The position numbers and the translations under genes were made by a program. Shown piece by piece: positions 7,493 through 14,750 of a stretch of 21,664 nt of DNA. The notes beneath the pieces are model-generated. The model saw only the letters and a list, made by a program, of their open reading frames with translations, searched no databases and was not told where the DNA came from. Within the stretch, counting starts at the first letter, position 1. Each line of letters starts with the position of its first letter. The stretch is from Anaerolineae bacterium (GTDB lineage: Bacteria > Chloroflexota > Anaerolineae > JAAYZQ01), in NCBI GenBank assembly GCA_016929795.1, contig JAFGIA010000173.1, forward strand, positions 1-21,664, written 5' to 3'.

Positions 7493-9364
7493 TTATGGCA
7501 CGACTATGAGCGGAAGATAATAGGTCGGAACCGGTACAAGCATCATCCTTTCCAGCACCAGAGTCTCATGAGTCATGATCTGGACATCGGTTTTGACGGT
7601 CGCAGCATAGCCCTGGGCATCAACCGTCAGCCCGTAGGCGCCCACGGGCAGCGTCAGGGCAAAAGCGCCGGAAGCATCCGTGTACGTTGTGCCCTCGATG
7701 CTCCCCGTTCCCTCCAGCCGCGCCACGACGTCGGCTCCCGCCACCGGGGTACCGGCCACGGCATCGACAATCAAGCCCGTCACACCGCCTGACCGGGCCA
7801 GCTCGACCGCGGCCAGCACGTCCAGCTCTCCCCATCCCCACACGTTGTTCGGCACACTGTCGGGGCCGTCGCCGCCACAGCCCTGCGATGTGGTCCTGGG
7901 CACAGCCGTAGAGGTCAGTGCCGACTCGATCAGGCCCACGTCCCCCATGTACGCTGGCGCCGCCGACAGGAGCAGCGCCACCGCCCCCGCCACGTGGGGC
8001 GCGGCCATGCTCGTGCCCGACATGTTCCCATAGATCCCGCCGGGCAGGCTCGAGCGCACCCCCACGCCCGGGGCCGCAAGGTCGGGCTTCTGGTGTGCCC
8101 CCAGCGCGTCCGTCACCGGCCCACGGCTCGAAAAGCTGGCGATCGCGCCGCTCACATCGTCGAAAGCCGCCACCGACACGGCATCGCGCGCGATGGCAGG
8201 CGGGTGGATCACTGTCTCGCACGCACTTCCGTTGTTGCCGGCCGACGCCACGACGACGATCCCGGCCTGGCGCAGTGCACTCACCGCCTGGTCGATCAAA
8301 TCGATCGCCGCCTGGTCGCAGCCCTCCTCCGGAGGGCAGCCCCACGAATTGTTCACCACGTGCGGCGCCAGCGCCGGCACGCCCTCGGCGGGTGTGCCCC
8401 CCACGGGGTAGGGCGCCAGGAAAAACTCAAAGCACTCGAGATAGGTCGCAGGCGTGCCCCATCCCTCTTCCATGTTCCGGCACGCGATCCAGCGTGCCCC
8501 CGGCGCGACGCCGATCTGGTTCGCGCCGCCATCGTCGCCGATGATGGTGCCCATCGTGTGTGTCCCATGCCCGTGGTCATCGCAGGGCACAGGCGAATCA
8601 AAGCCACAAGAGTTGCCCGGTGCTGTATGCGAATCGTCGCCGTGGATCGCATCATGCCAGTGATAATCGTGCGTCGCCGTGCTGCCATCCCAGCCGCGGT
8701 ATTGGGCCATCAGCGCCGGGTGTTCCCAGTCGTACCCTGTGTCCTGCCCAGCGACCACCATCCCCTCACCTGTATAGCCCAGCGCCCACACGTCGGCGGC
8801 GTGGATGCGCAGCAGGTTGGGCTCGATGCCCTGCGGTGCCGTGGCCGGGAGCGTCCCCTCACCCCGCGGGATGCCCGGCACTGGCGTGTTCGGCACAATG
8901 CGCGCCACGTCAGGCCGGGTTGCCAGCACGCGCAGCAAGGCCTCATCCGCCCTGACCTGGATGGCATTCACGAGGTAGAACGGCCTGTACGCGATACCCG
9001 CCGCGTCCAGATCAGCCCGCAGCGCGCGCTGGGCCTTGCCCGCGGCCTGCCACAGCGCGTCGTACACCTGCTCCCCACGCGCCACCCTGTCCAGACCATC
9101 CGGGACCGCCGTCAGATCCGCGCCGTCGCGCAGCACGACGAGAATGTCCACCGCCCCGTCGCTCGCCGCCGCCGCCCACACATCCGCCGGCACCACCCCC
9201 CTGTCATTGCGAGCGTAGCGAAGCAATCCCCCCCCTACACGCTGGAAATCGCTTCGATCGCCCGCGCCTAGCAGCGTGCTCCCTCGCGACGACATGGGGA
9301 CAACCATCCCCACCATCAAGACCACCACCCCGATCAACGCGCTCAATGCTCTTTGCCGGATCAT
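7493..9364 (-). CDS. Secreted S8 family (subtilase) serine peptidase
   Basis: The 623-residue subtilisin-like endopeptidase is exported by an N-terminal signal segment (hydrophobic 9-23). A propeptide-like inhibitor domain follows (about 70-160). The catalytic triad is complete: Asp208 in AGQDTGYDW, His266 in GHGTHTMGT and Ser452 in SGTSMAAPHVAG. NNSWG (338-342) supplies the oxyanion Asn and SAGNNGS is present. After the catalytic domain come a carboxypeptidase-regulatory-like beta domain (about 535-600: GTPVAGADV, DASGAFALTLPVGAYGLTV, AQGYA) and the tail TYYLPLIVVP. GGAG lies five bases upstream of the ATG and the cinA-like stop is only 8 nt upstream, so the two are probably cotranscribed. 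Oddity: residues about 37-55, between signal peptide and propeptide, are encoded by a REP-like palindromic repeat. Confidence 0.94.
   Translation of the reverse strand: MIRQRALSALIGVVVLMVGMVVPMSSRGSTLLGAGDRSDFQRVGGGLLRYARNDRGVVPADVWAAAASDGAVDILVVLRDGADLTAVPDGLDRVARGEQVYDALWQAAGKAQRALRADLDAAGIAYRPFYLVNAIQVRADEALLRVLATRPDVARIVPNTPVPGIPRGEGTLPATAPQGIEPNLLRIHAADVWALGYTGEGMVVAGQDTGYDWEHPALMAQYRGWDGSTATHDYHWHDAIHGDDSHTAPGNSCGFDSPVPCDDHGHGTHTMGTIIGDDGGANQIGVAPGARWIACRNMEEGWGTPATYLECFEFFLAPYPVGGTPAEGVPALAPHVVNNSWGCPPEEGCDQAAIDLIDQAVSALRQAGIVVVASAGNNGSACETVIHPPAIARDAVSVAAFDDVSGAIASFSSRGPVTDALGAHQKPDLAAPGVGVRSSLPGGIYGNMSGTSMAAPHVAGAVALLLSAAPAYMGDVGLIESALTSTAVPRTTSQGCGGDGPDSVPNNVWGWGELDVLAAVELARSGGVTGLIVDAVAGTPVAGADVVARLEGTGSIEGTTYTDASGAFALTLPVGAYGLTVDAQGYAATVKTDVQIMTHETLVLERMMLVPVPTYYLPLIVVP
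9200..9256. repeat. REP-like palindromic repeat inside the peptidase gene
   Basis: The plus strand reads tgtcattgcgagcgtagcg followed by aagcaatcc, a spacer, then ggaaatcgcttcg. The arms gcgaagcaatcc (9218-9229) and ggaaatcgcttcg (9244-9256) are imperfect reverse complements. From memory, the tgtcattgcgag...gaagcaatc motif is that of a dispersed intergenic palindrome found in many unrelated bacterial genomes. On the coding strand it is read in frame as SDFQRVGGGLLRYARNDR, composition unlike the rest of the protein. Copy number in this genome cannot be judged from one window. Confidence 0.65.
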
Positions 9365-9372
9365 CTTGGCTC

Positions 9373-10575
9373 CTATTCAGCCCACCCGTCTGCCCGGTCG
9401 AGCAGCAGGCGGCGGAAGAATTCCAAAGACACCGTGGTCGTCCACGTTCGCGCCCGGCCGTCGTGGCCCCGAAAGCGCAGGCGGCGCACCCCGTCGACGG
9501 CGTGGCCTACGATGGCAACCCATGGATGCGCTTCGGCGTCGGCCATCACTGCCAGCCCGTAGGCGGTGCCCCACGCGTGGCGCACGGCATGCGCCAGGGC
9601 GCGTGCGTCCGCCGCTCCTGGCGCCACGCCCACCTCGACGCCGAGCAGGCGGCCGAGCCCGGCGCCGTCCATCGCCACCACGCCGCCGGCGAACACGTCC
9701 GGGTGTGCGGTCAGGCGCCGGCTCAGATCGCCGCGCGTCGACGTCTCTGCCACGGCGAGACTTGCCCCCTGCCCGGCCAACAGCGCCGCCACCACCGACT
9801 CGAGCGTCGCGTCCCCCGTGGCATAGATCGCATCCCCCAGCCGCTCGCGCACCAGCGCCTCGCACCCCGCCACCAGGCGCTCGGCCTCTTCCCGGCTGGC
9901 GGCCTTGGCCACGATGCGCACGTCGGTCTGCCCCGGGTGGGCCGACAGGCCCACCGTGGGATTGGACGAGGTCTCCAGGTCGGCAATCACCTCGTCGATC
10001 CGGCTTTCGCCGAGCGCGACGGTGCGCAGCACGCGCGTCACCAACACCTCCTGCCTGCCAAGTCGCCGCTGCAGGTAGGGGATGACGGCGTTGTGCATCA
10101 GGTAGCGCATCTCGTGCGGCACGCCCGGCAGGGTGATAATCGTGCCCTGCTCGTCCTCGACGACAAAGGCGGGCGCCGTGCCGACAGGATTCTCAATCGG
10201 AATGGCTCCCTCGGGCAGGTAGGCCTGGCGGCGGTTGTTCTCGGCCATCCTGGACCCAAAGCGGTCAAAAAAGGCTTCGATCTGGGCCAGGAGGTGTGGA
10301 AAGAGCACCAGCTCGCGCCTGGTCACCTGCGCCACCGCGTCGCGCGTCACGTCATCCACCGTCGGACCCAGGCCACCGGTGGTGATGACCACGTCGGCGC
10401 GCGCCAGCGCCTGCTCGAGCACGCGGGCAATCCGCTCCTGATTGTCACCCACCGTCGTGCGGAAAAAGAGGTCGATCCCCAGGTCGCGCAGTTGCTGCGC
10501 CAGGTAGGTGGCGTTCGTGTCGTCGATCTGCCCGAGCAACAGCTCGGTGCCGGTGGTCACAATCTCTGCGCGCAT
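9373..10575 (-). CDS. cinA: CinA-like protein with degenerate C-terminal amidase domain
   Basis: The N-terminal part (about 1-165) is a standard MoCF/CinA-N domain: TTGTELLLGQI (7-17), TTGGLGPTVDDVTRDA (65-80), LPGVPHEM (149-156). CinA-N domains act on ADP-ribose or related pyrophosphates. A KH-like linker region follows. The C-terminal part (about 257-395) aligns in outline with the nicotinamide-nucleotide amidase (PncC) domain but has lost its signatures. The usual AESCTGG is AETSTRG at 276-282. The VAYxNxxK region reads VAMDGAGL, and the VTGIAGP loop reads VMADAEA. Amidase activity is therefore doubtful, while the N-terminal active site looks intact. GGAGG lies seven bases before the ATG. 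It is upstream of, and probably cotranscribed with, the S8 peptidase. Confidence 0.9.
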   Translation of the reverse strand: MRAEIVTTGTELLLGQIDDTNATYLAQQLRDLGIDLFFRTTVGDNQERIARVLEQALARADVVITTGGLGPTVDDVTRDAVAQVTRRELVLFPHLLAQIEAFFDRFGSRMAENNRRQAYLPEGAIPIENPVGTAPAFVVEDEQGTIITLPGVPHEMRYLMHNAVIPYLQRRLGRQEVLVTRVLRTVALGESRIDEVIADLETSSNPTVGLSAHPGQTDVRIVAKAASREEAERLVAGCEALVRERLGDAIYATGDATLESVVAALLAGQGASLAVAETSTRGDLSRRLTAHPDVFAGGVVAMDGAGLGRLLGVEVGVAPGAADARALAHAVRHAWGTAYGLAVMADAEAHPWVAIVGHAVDGVRRLRFRGHDGRARTWTTTVSLEFFRRLLLDRADGWAE

Positions 10576-10603
10576 CAGCGCACCTCCGGGTCAGGATTGG
10601 GCT

Positions 10604-10632
10604 ATTCTACCACAGGCATGGGAAGAATGGAA
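10604..10632 (-). promoter_or_regulatory. Possible weak promoter of cinA-S8 operon
   Basis: On the minus strand TAGAAT (10604-10609) is a good -10. The hexamer 17 bp upstream is only TTCCAT (10627-10632), part of the purine-rich inverted repeat, so the -35 is poor. Confidence 0.35.
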
Positions 10633-10696
10633 GGTAGGAAGGCTGGAAGACTGGATGGATGGTCTGTGCTGCATCCTTCCAGCCTTCTAATCTTCC
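10629..10696. repeat. Purine/pyrimidine-biased inverted repeat in intergenic region
   Basis: The left arm ggaaggtaggaaggctggaag (10629-10649; core gaaggctggaag 10638-10649) faces the right arm 10676-10696 (core cttccagccttc 10676-10687). The 12-bp cores match perfectly and the full 21-nt arms have 4 mismatches around a 26-nt loop. GGAAG is repeated several times. It sits between the divergent cinA-like and HAD phosphatase genes, overlapping the presumed cinA -35. Together with the HAD leader it fills the 288-bp intergenic region 10576-10863. Confidence 0.7.
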
Positions 10697-10708
10697 AAAG
10701 GCGGGTGC

Positions 10709-10737
10709 TTGCCCGAAGCTCGATTCCACCGTATAAT
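10709..10737 (+). promoter_or_regulatory. Promoter of the HAD phosphatase gene
   Basis: TTGCCC (10709-10714), a 17-bp spacer and a perfect TATAAT (10732-10737): the same hexamers and spacing as the polA promoter. The start point would be near 10744, leaving a leader of about 120 nt that contains GC-rich hairpins (ggggc cgag gcccc near 10797-10810; atccc aagg gggat near 10834-10847). I do not recognise a riboswitch class in it. Confidence 0.75.
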
Positions 10738-10863
10738 GGGGTGAGTCAAGAGAGGGAGTTGCCATACCCGGTGGGGCGCCACGAGGGATGAAAATGGGGG
10801 CCGAGGCCCCTGGGGTACAGGGCGCGCTCGGCGATCCCAAGGGGGATACGGAGGAGGCACCCA

Positions 10864-11523
10864 ATGGGCCGTATTGCGGCGCTTTTTGACCTGGACAAGA
10901 CGCTGCTCGACACGAGCTCGGGCGCGCTCTATGCGCGCTTTATGTACAAGCGGGGTGAGATGAAATTGCGCGAGCTGGCGCGCGTGGGGTGGTGGACAGC
11001 GCTCAGCAAGTTTGGGATTCTAAACATGGAAGAGATCATCCCACGCCTGATCGAGTCAGCCCAAGGTGCCGACGAGGCCGACATGCGGGCGCTGTGCGAC
11101 GAGTGGTTCGAAGAGGACGTCGCGCCCCACATCGCCGAGATGGGCGTGGCACGCGTCGCCGAGCACCAAGCCCAGGGCCACGTCGCCGCCATCGTATCGG
11201 CATCGACCCAGTATGTCGTGCGCCCGATGGCCGCCTACCTCGGCATTGATGGGCAGTATGTCTGCACCCGCCTGGAGAGCAAGAATGGGGTCTTTACCGG
11301 GCGGGCGGTACCGCCGGTGTGCTATGGCGAGGGCAAGATCGTGTGGGCCGAGCGCTTTGCCGCCGAGCAGGAAGTCGACCTCGGCGCCAGCTACTTTTAT
11401 ACCGACAGCATCAGTGATTTGCCCTTACTTGAGCAGGTGGGCCATCCCATGGCCGTCAATCCGGACCTACGATTACGGCGCGTGGCGCAGGCACGCGGCT
11501 GGCCGATCGAGACTTTCTACTGA
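10864..11523 (+). CDS. HAD superfamily subfamily IB phosphatase
   Basis: The 219-residue cytoplasmic phosphohydrolase of the SerB-like HAD-IB group has all four HAD motifs. Motif I is FDLDKT (8-13; nucleophile D9, acid/base D11), motif II is IVSAS (110-114; S112), motif III is Lys in EGKIVWAE (K158), and motif IV is DSISDLPLL (181-189; D181 and D185). An alpha-helical cap lies between motifs I and II (about 15-90). Relatives dephosphorylate phosphoserine, lysophosphatidate or other small phosphomonoesters; the substrate here cannot be told. GGAGGAGG seven bases before the ATG is a strong ribosome binding site. It is monocistronic, with its own promoter and a hairpin right after the stop. Confidence 0.92.
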   Translation: MGRIAALFDLDKTLLDTSSGALYARFMYKRGEMKLRELARVGWWTALSKFGILNMEEIIPRLIESAQGADEADMRALCDEWFEEDVAPHIAEMGVARVAEHQAQGHVAAIVSASTQYVVRPMAAYLGIDGQYVCTRLESKNGVFTGRAVPPVCYGEGKIVWAERFAAEQEVDLGASYFYTDSISDLPLLEQVGHPMAVNPDLRLRRVAQARGWPIETFY

Positions 11524-11524
11524 T

Positions 11525-11565
11525 AGATATTAGATATTGACGACTCCTGCCAATATCTAATATCT
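11525..11565. terminator. AT-rich perfect 15-bp hairpin between convergent genes
   Basis: The arms agatattagatattg (11525-11539) and caatatctaatatct (11551-11565) are exact reverse complements around an 11-nt loop. The hairpin fills the whole gap between the HAD phosphatase stop (11523) and the acpS stop (11567). Unlike the other hairpins it is almost pure AT, built from a repeated (t)agatatt unit, and stands out in a GC-rich genome. A bidirectional terminator role is inferred from position. Confidence 0.7.
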
Positions 11566-11566
11566 C

Positions 11567-11947
11567 TTATCCCATCGCCACCACAAAGGCAAGGGCCAAG
11601 GTGCGTTCGTGCGTCAGGCTGATCGACCACTCCCGCAGGCCCTGCTCGTCGGCCAGGGTGCGGGCGCGGCCGTGCAGGTGCAGGATCGGCTTGCCGCGCT
11701 CGTCGGGCAGCACCTCCACTTCGTGCCATCCGATGCCGTGGGCACTCATGTGGCGCATGCCCACACCAAGCGCCTTGGACACTGCCTCCTTGGCCGCAAA
11801 GCGTGTCGCCAGCTCATCCACCCGCTCTGCGTAGCGTGCCAACTCGGCCGCCGTGTACACGCGCGCTGTAAAGTGCGCGCCGAACCGCGCCACGGCGCGA
11901 GACAGGCGCTCCATCTCGACCATATCGACCCCTGTCGTCAATGCCAC
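11567..11947 (-). CDS. acpS: Holo-[acyl-carrier-protein] synthase
   Basis: This enzyme transfers 4'-phosphopantetheine from CoA to a serine of acyl carrier protein, activating it for lipid synthesis. The 126-residue product shows the family signatures GVDMVEMERL (6-15, Mg-binding D8) and RFAAKEAVSKALG (49-61, E54), followed by the usual IGWHEVEVLPDERGKP strand pair and SISLTHE. Length is normal for AcpS trimers. The start is GTG at 11947, with GGGAGG nine bases upstream. The TTG two codons later is an unlikely alternative. It follows the noncatalytic M16 gene by only 5 nt and is the last gene of a three-gene operon. Confidence 0.95.
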   Translation of the reverse strand: MALTTGVDMVEMERLSRAVARFGAHFTARVYTAAELARYAERVDELATRFAAKEAVSKALGVGMRHMSAHGIGWHEVEVLPDERGKPILHLHGRARTLADEQGLREWSISLTHERTLALAFVVAMG

Positions 11948-11952
11948 CTTTG

Positions 11953-13221
11953 CTATCCTCCCGGCCCGGCCGTGGCCAGCACATAGGCGTCAGGGTTCAG
12001 GTATGCACGCGCCACCTCGCGCACCTGCTCTGGCGTGACGGCGCGCACCAGGTCCGAATAGCGCTGCAAGTAATCGAGGCCCAGCCCATAACGCTCCATC
12101 TCCAGGATGGCACCTGCCACCCCCTCGTTCGTCTCCAGCCGCAGCGGCATTGACCCTGTCAGGTATGCCTGGCTGTCTGCCAGCTCGTCTGTTGACACCG
12201 GTTGATCACGCAGCCGGCGCACCTGCGCCACGATGCCATCCACCGCGCGCTCGACGTTGGCCGGGTCGACGCCGGCATTGGCCAGCCATGGGCCCGCGCC
12301 CAACCCTGCTTCGAGGCGGCTATAGACATAGTAGGCGAGCCCCTGCTGGTCGCGCACCGTGTCGCCGAGGCGGCCCATCATGCCAAACACGCCGAGGACT
12401 GTGTTGGCAAGTGTGCCGGCCATCAAGTCGGGATCGGTCCGCGCCATGCCAGGCCAGCCGACGATCACGTCCGCCTGACTCTTGCCCGGCACCGGCACGT
12501 GCTGCATCCGCCGCTCGCCCAGCCCGACCTGAGGTGGGATCGTCGTATGGGCAACAGCCGCCGGTGCCTGCCAATCGCCCAGCGCCGCGCCCACCCGCGC
12601 CACGGCGTCGAGGGTGGAAATGGCACCGACGATGGTGATGATCGCGCCGCGCGGCGTATAGTGATCGCGATAGAAGGCTACCAGGTCGTCGTGTCCCAGG
12701 TCGCGCACTGTCTCCAGGTACCCGCTCACGCTACGTCCGTAGGGATGATCGGGATAGAGAAGCTCGTCAAAGGTCAGGCGCGCCATGCGCCGCGTGTCGT
12801 GCTGTCGCCGCTCCAGGTCGGTCACGATCTGGCCCCGCAGCGTCTCTACTTCCGCCGGCGGAAAAGTGGGATGGCGCAGCACATCGGCCAGGACGTCGAG
12901 GAGCAGGTCGAGATCGCCGGCCAGCGACTTGCCGCCAACCCCGACGGTGTGCACCCCCGCATGCACGCCCAGGTTGGCGCCGACCGACTCGAGCTCCTGG
13001 TTGATCTGTGCGAATGCGCGCGTCTCGGTGCCGCGCATCAACATCGCCGCCGTGAAGCGCGCCAGGCCGGCCTGTGCCGGTGGGTCGCTGATCGCCCCCG
13101 CCCACGCCGATCCGGCGACGACCACGGCAGGGCTGGTGGGATTCTGGTAGGCCAGGACGACGAGGCCATTCGGCAGCTCGACCCGGTGGATGGTCTCTGG
13201 GGAAGGGAATGAATCACTCAC
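11953..13221 (-). CDS. M16 peptidase-family protein, noncatalytic partner subunit
   Basis: The 422-residue protein has two M16 halves. The zinc motif HxxEH is missing: the aligned segment GLARFTAAML (52-61) has Arg, Ala and Ala in place of His, Glu and His. It does keep the M16 substrate-binding Arg/Tyr pair in the second half (GDTVRDQQGLAYYVYS). This is the mirror image of its neighbour and is the known pattern of heterodimeric M16B peptidases, such as the mitochondrial processing peptidase pair. The start is GTG 13221 with AAGGAGG six bases upstream; the GTG overlaps the TGA stop of the upstream gene by 4 nt, giving tight coupling. The same frame stays open upstream to 13989, but that part is antiparallel-frame shadow of the upstream gene. 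No signal peptide is seen, so it is probably cytoplasmic. Confidence 0.93.
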   Translation of the reverse strand: MSDSFPSPETIHRVELPNGLVVLAYQNPTSPAVVVAGSAWAGAISDPPAQAGLARFTAAMLMRGTETRAFAQINQELESVGANLGVHAGVHTVGVGGKSLAGDLDLLLDVLADVLRHPTFPPAEVETLRGQIVTDLERRQHDTRRMARLTFDELLYPDHPYGRSVSGYLETVRDLGHDDLVAFYRDHYTPRGAIITIVGAISTLDAVARVGAALGDWQAPAAVAHTTIPPQVGLGERRMQHVPVPGKSQADVIVGWPGMARTDPDLMAGTLANTVLGVFGMMGRLGDTVRDQQGLAYYVYSRLEAGLGAGPWLANAGVDPANVERAVDGIVAQVRRLRDQPVSTDELADSQAYLTGSMPLRLETNEGVAGAILEMERYGLGLDYLQRYSDLVRAVTPEQVREVARAYLNPDAYVLATAGPGG

Positions 13222-14504
13222 AGGGTGCCTCCTTGGACATCCTGGGGCAGGTAGCGGCCCACGGTCCGGTTGCGCGGCAGCAGGTGCAGGTTGGCGGCGC
13301 GATACACGTCCTCCGGCGTCACGGCGGCGAGGCGTGCCAAAAAGGTATCGAACCAGTCGAGATCGGCGACGATAGAGGCATAACCCAGCCAGAAGCCCTG
13401 GCTGGTCACACTCTCGCTCGAGTAGGCAAACTGCGCCTGGGCCTGGCGCACCGCCGTCTCTACCTCTGCCGTCGACAGCGGCTCGCGCAGCACGCGCTCG
13501 ATCTGGGCGTCGAGCGCCGCCTCCACCTCGTCGAGGGTGCGGCCCGAGCGCACCGTGGCGACGATGCTGTAGAGGTAGGGGTCGAGTGTGGGCGGCAGCG
13601 ACCCCGCCAGGCCGGCAGCCAGCCCACTCTCTACCAGGACACGGTAGAGGCGCGAGCTGCGGTTGGGCACACCCGACGAAAAAAGGTTCATGCTTGACGC
13701 GCCGCTGAGCACGCTGGTGAGCACGGTCATCGGAAAAAAGTCGGCATCGCTGGCCGCGGGTGCGTGGTAGGCCACGTGCAGGTAGGCCGTCGTGCCTGGC
13801 CCTTCGAGGGTCACCCGCCTCTCGCCGCGCTGAGGCGGCTCGACCCGCGTCACCGGCGGCGGCACGGCGCGTGCCGGCAACGGGCCAAACAGATCCTCGA
13901 TGCGCCGCAGCATCGCGCCCGACTCGAAATCGCCGGCAGCAACGGCGATGGCGTTGTGGGGGCCATAGTAGGTTTGGTAATGGCGACACAGGTCCGCATG
14001 GTCGATCGTCAGCAGGTCGCTCATGTCGCCGATCGTCTCGTGGTGGTAGGGATGCACGCGAAAAGCAGCGGCGGTGACCTCCTCGCCGAGCAGGAACGTG
14101 GGCCGGTTTTCGGCCCCCTGCCGCTCTGAAATAATGACGGTGCGCTCAAGGCCTACCTCTTGCGGGTCAAACAGGGCCCGCGCCATGCGGTCCGACTCGA
14201 TGCGCAGGGCCAGGTCGGCACGGTCGGCGGGCAGCGTCTCGAAAAAAGTGGTAAAGTCGAGCCACGTGAGGCCGTTCATCATCCCGCCGTTGCGGGCGAT
14301 CTGCTTGTCGATCTCGCCTTTCGGAAAAGCCTCTGAGCCTTTGAAGAGCATGTGCTCGGTCCAATGGGCGATGCCTGTGATGCCGGGTACCTCGTTGCGG
14401 CTGCCCACCCGGTACCAAACCCAGAAGGTGGTCACCGGGGCGTGGTGGCTCTCGCGCAACAGCACGGTCAGGCCGTTGTCAAGGGTGTGTCTGGATAGTT
14501 CCAT
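13218..14504 (-). CDS. M16 family zinc peptidase, catalytic subunit
   Basis: The 428-residue inverzincin has the intact HxxEH motif in GIAHWTEHMLFKG (H47, E50, H51), and the third zinc ligand Glu127 in IISERQGAENRP lies 76 residues after H51, the canonical spacing. The C-terminal half lacks the Arg/Tyr substrate-binding pair: the aligned stretch reads RVLVESGLAAGLAGS. It should therefore need its downstream partner to bind peptides. Such enzymes degrade small unfolded peptides or cut presequence-like peptides. The ATG at 14504 is preceded by AGGAG, but 12 bases away, longer than usual. It is the first gene of the operon M16 catalytic, M16 partner, acpS. Confidence 0.94.
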   Translation of the reverse strand: MELSRHTLDNGLTVLLRESHHAPVTTFWVWYRVGSRNEVPGITGIAHWTEHMLFKGSEAFPKGEIDKQIARNGGMMNGLTWLDFTTFFETLPADRADLALRIESDRMARALFDPQEVGLERTVIISERQGAENRPTFLLGEEVTAAAFRVHPYHHETIGDMSDLLTIDHADLCRHYQTYYGPHNAIAVAAGDFESGAMLRRIEDLFGPLPARAVPPPVTRVEPPQRGERRVTLEGPGTTAYLHVAYHAPAASDADFFPMTVLTSVLSGASSMNLFSSGVPNRSSRLYRVLVESGLAAGLAGSLPPTLDPYLYSIVATVRSGRTLDEVEAALDAQIERVLREPLSTAEVETAVRQAQAQFAYSSESVTSQGFWLGYASIVADLDWFDTFLARLAAVTPEDVYRAANLHLLPRNRTVGRYLPQDVQGGTL

Positions 14505-14605
14505 CTTTGTGTCGATCTCCTGGTCGGCGCGGTGCGGTCAGAACACAGCCGGCACCTGCGCGGGAATGAAACATGGCAGCGGCAGTGCCGGGTACAGTGC
14601 GCATC

Positions 14606-14634
14606 ACTATACCACAAAAAGAGCTCTTTTCCAA
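14606..14634 (-). promoter_or_regulatory. Promoter of the M16-M16-acpS operon
   Basis: On the minus strand TTGGAA (14629-14634), a 17-bp spacer and TATAGT (14606-14611). Start near 14599, with a leader of about 95 nt to the ATG at 14504. The leader is GC-rich and I see no recognisable regulatory RNA in it. Confidence 0.7.
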
Positions 14635-14688
14635 GTTGGTTGCGTTTGAAGGGATTTCCGCCCACGAGCACTACCATCTTTTCCCCGA

Positions 14689-14717
14689 TTGACAGAAGCA
14701 GTACCAGGCTTTATAAT
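14689..14717 (+). promoter_or_regulatory. Full-consensus sigma70-type promoter of the methyltransferase gene
   Basis: TTGACA (14689-14694), 17 bp, TATAAT (14712-14717): a perfect match to the housekeeping consensus in both hexamers and in spacing. Start near 14724, about 27 nt before the ATG. Confidence 0.88.
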
Positions 14718-14750
14718 GGGGCCGTCAAATTGTGGAGGTCGGCCGCCGAT

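Noticed and set aside
7994..9271. 425-codon plus-strand frame opposite the S8 peptidase gene
   Set aside because: It is a shadow of the subtilase, which has a full catalytic triad in the minus strand.
9346..10791. 481-codon plus-strand frame opposite the cinA-like gene
   Set aside because: The cinA-like protein on the other strand has clear family motifs; the antisense translation has none and no ribosome site.
10744..10863. Riboswitch in the 120-nt HAD leader
   Set aside because: There are GC-rich hairpins, but I could not match any conserved riboswitch core (guanidine, THF, ZTP, c-di-GMP, Mn) by eye.
10788..10889. Possible 33-codon upstream ORF in the HAD phosphatase leader, overlapping its start
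   Set aside because: There is no proper ribosome site, and it is short and GC-biased. Chance openness is likely, so it is kept only as a remark.
13222..13989. Upstream extension of the noncatalytic M16 reading frame
   Set aside because: The extension overlaps the catalytic M16 gene in another frame, is Arg/Ala/Gly-rich without M16 features, and a GTG with a perfect Shine-Dalgarno at 13221 gives a normal M16 N-terminus.
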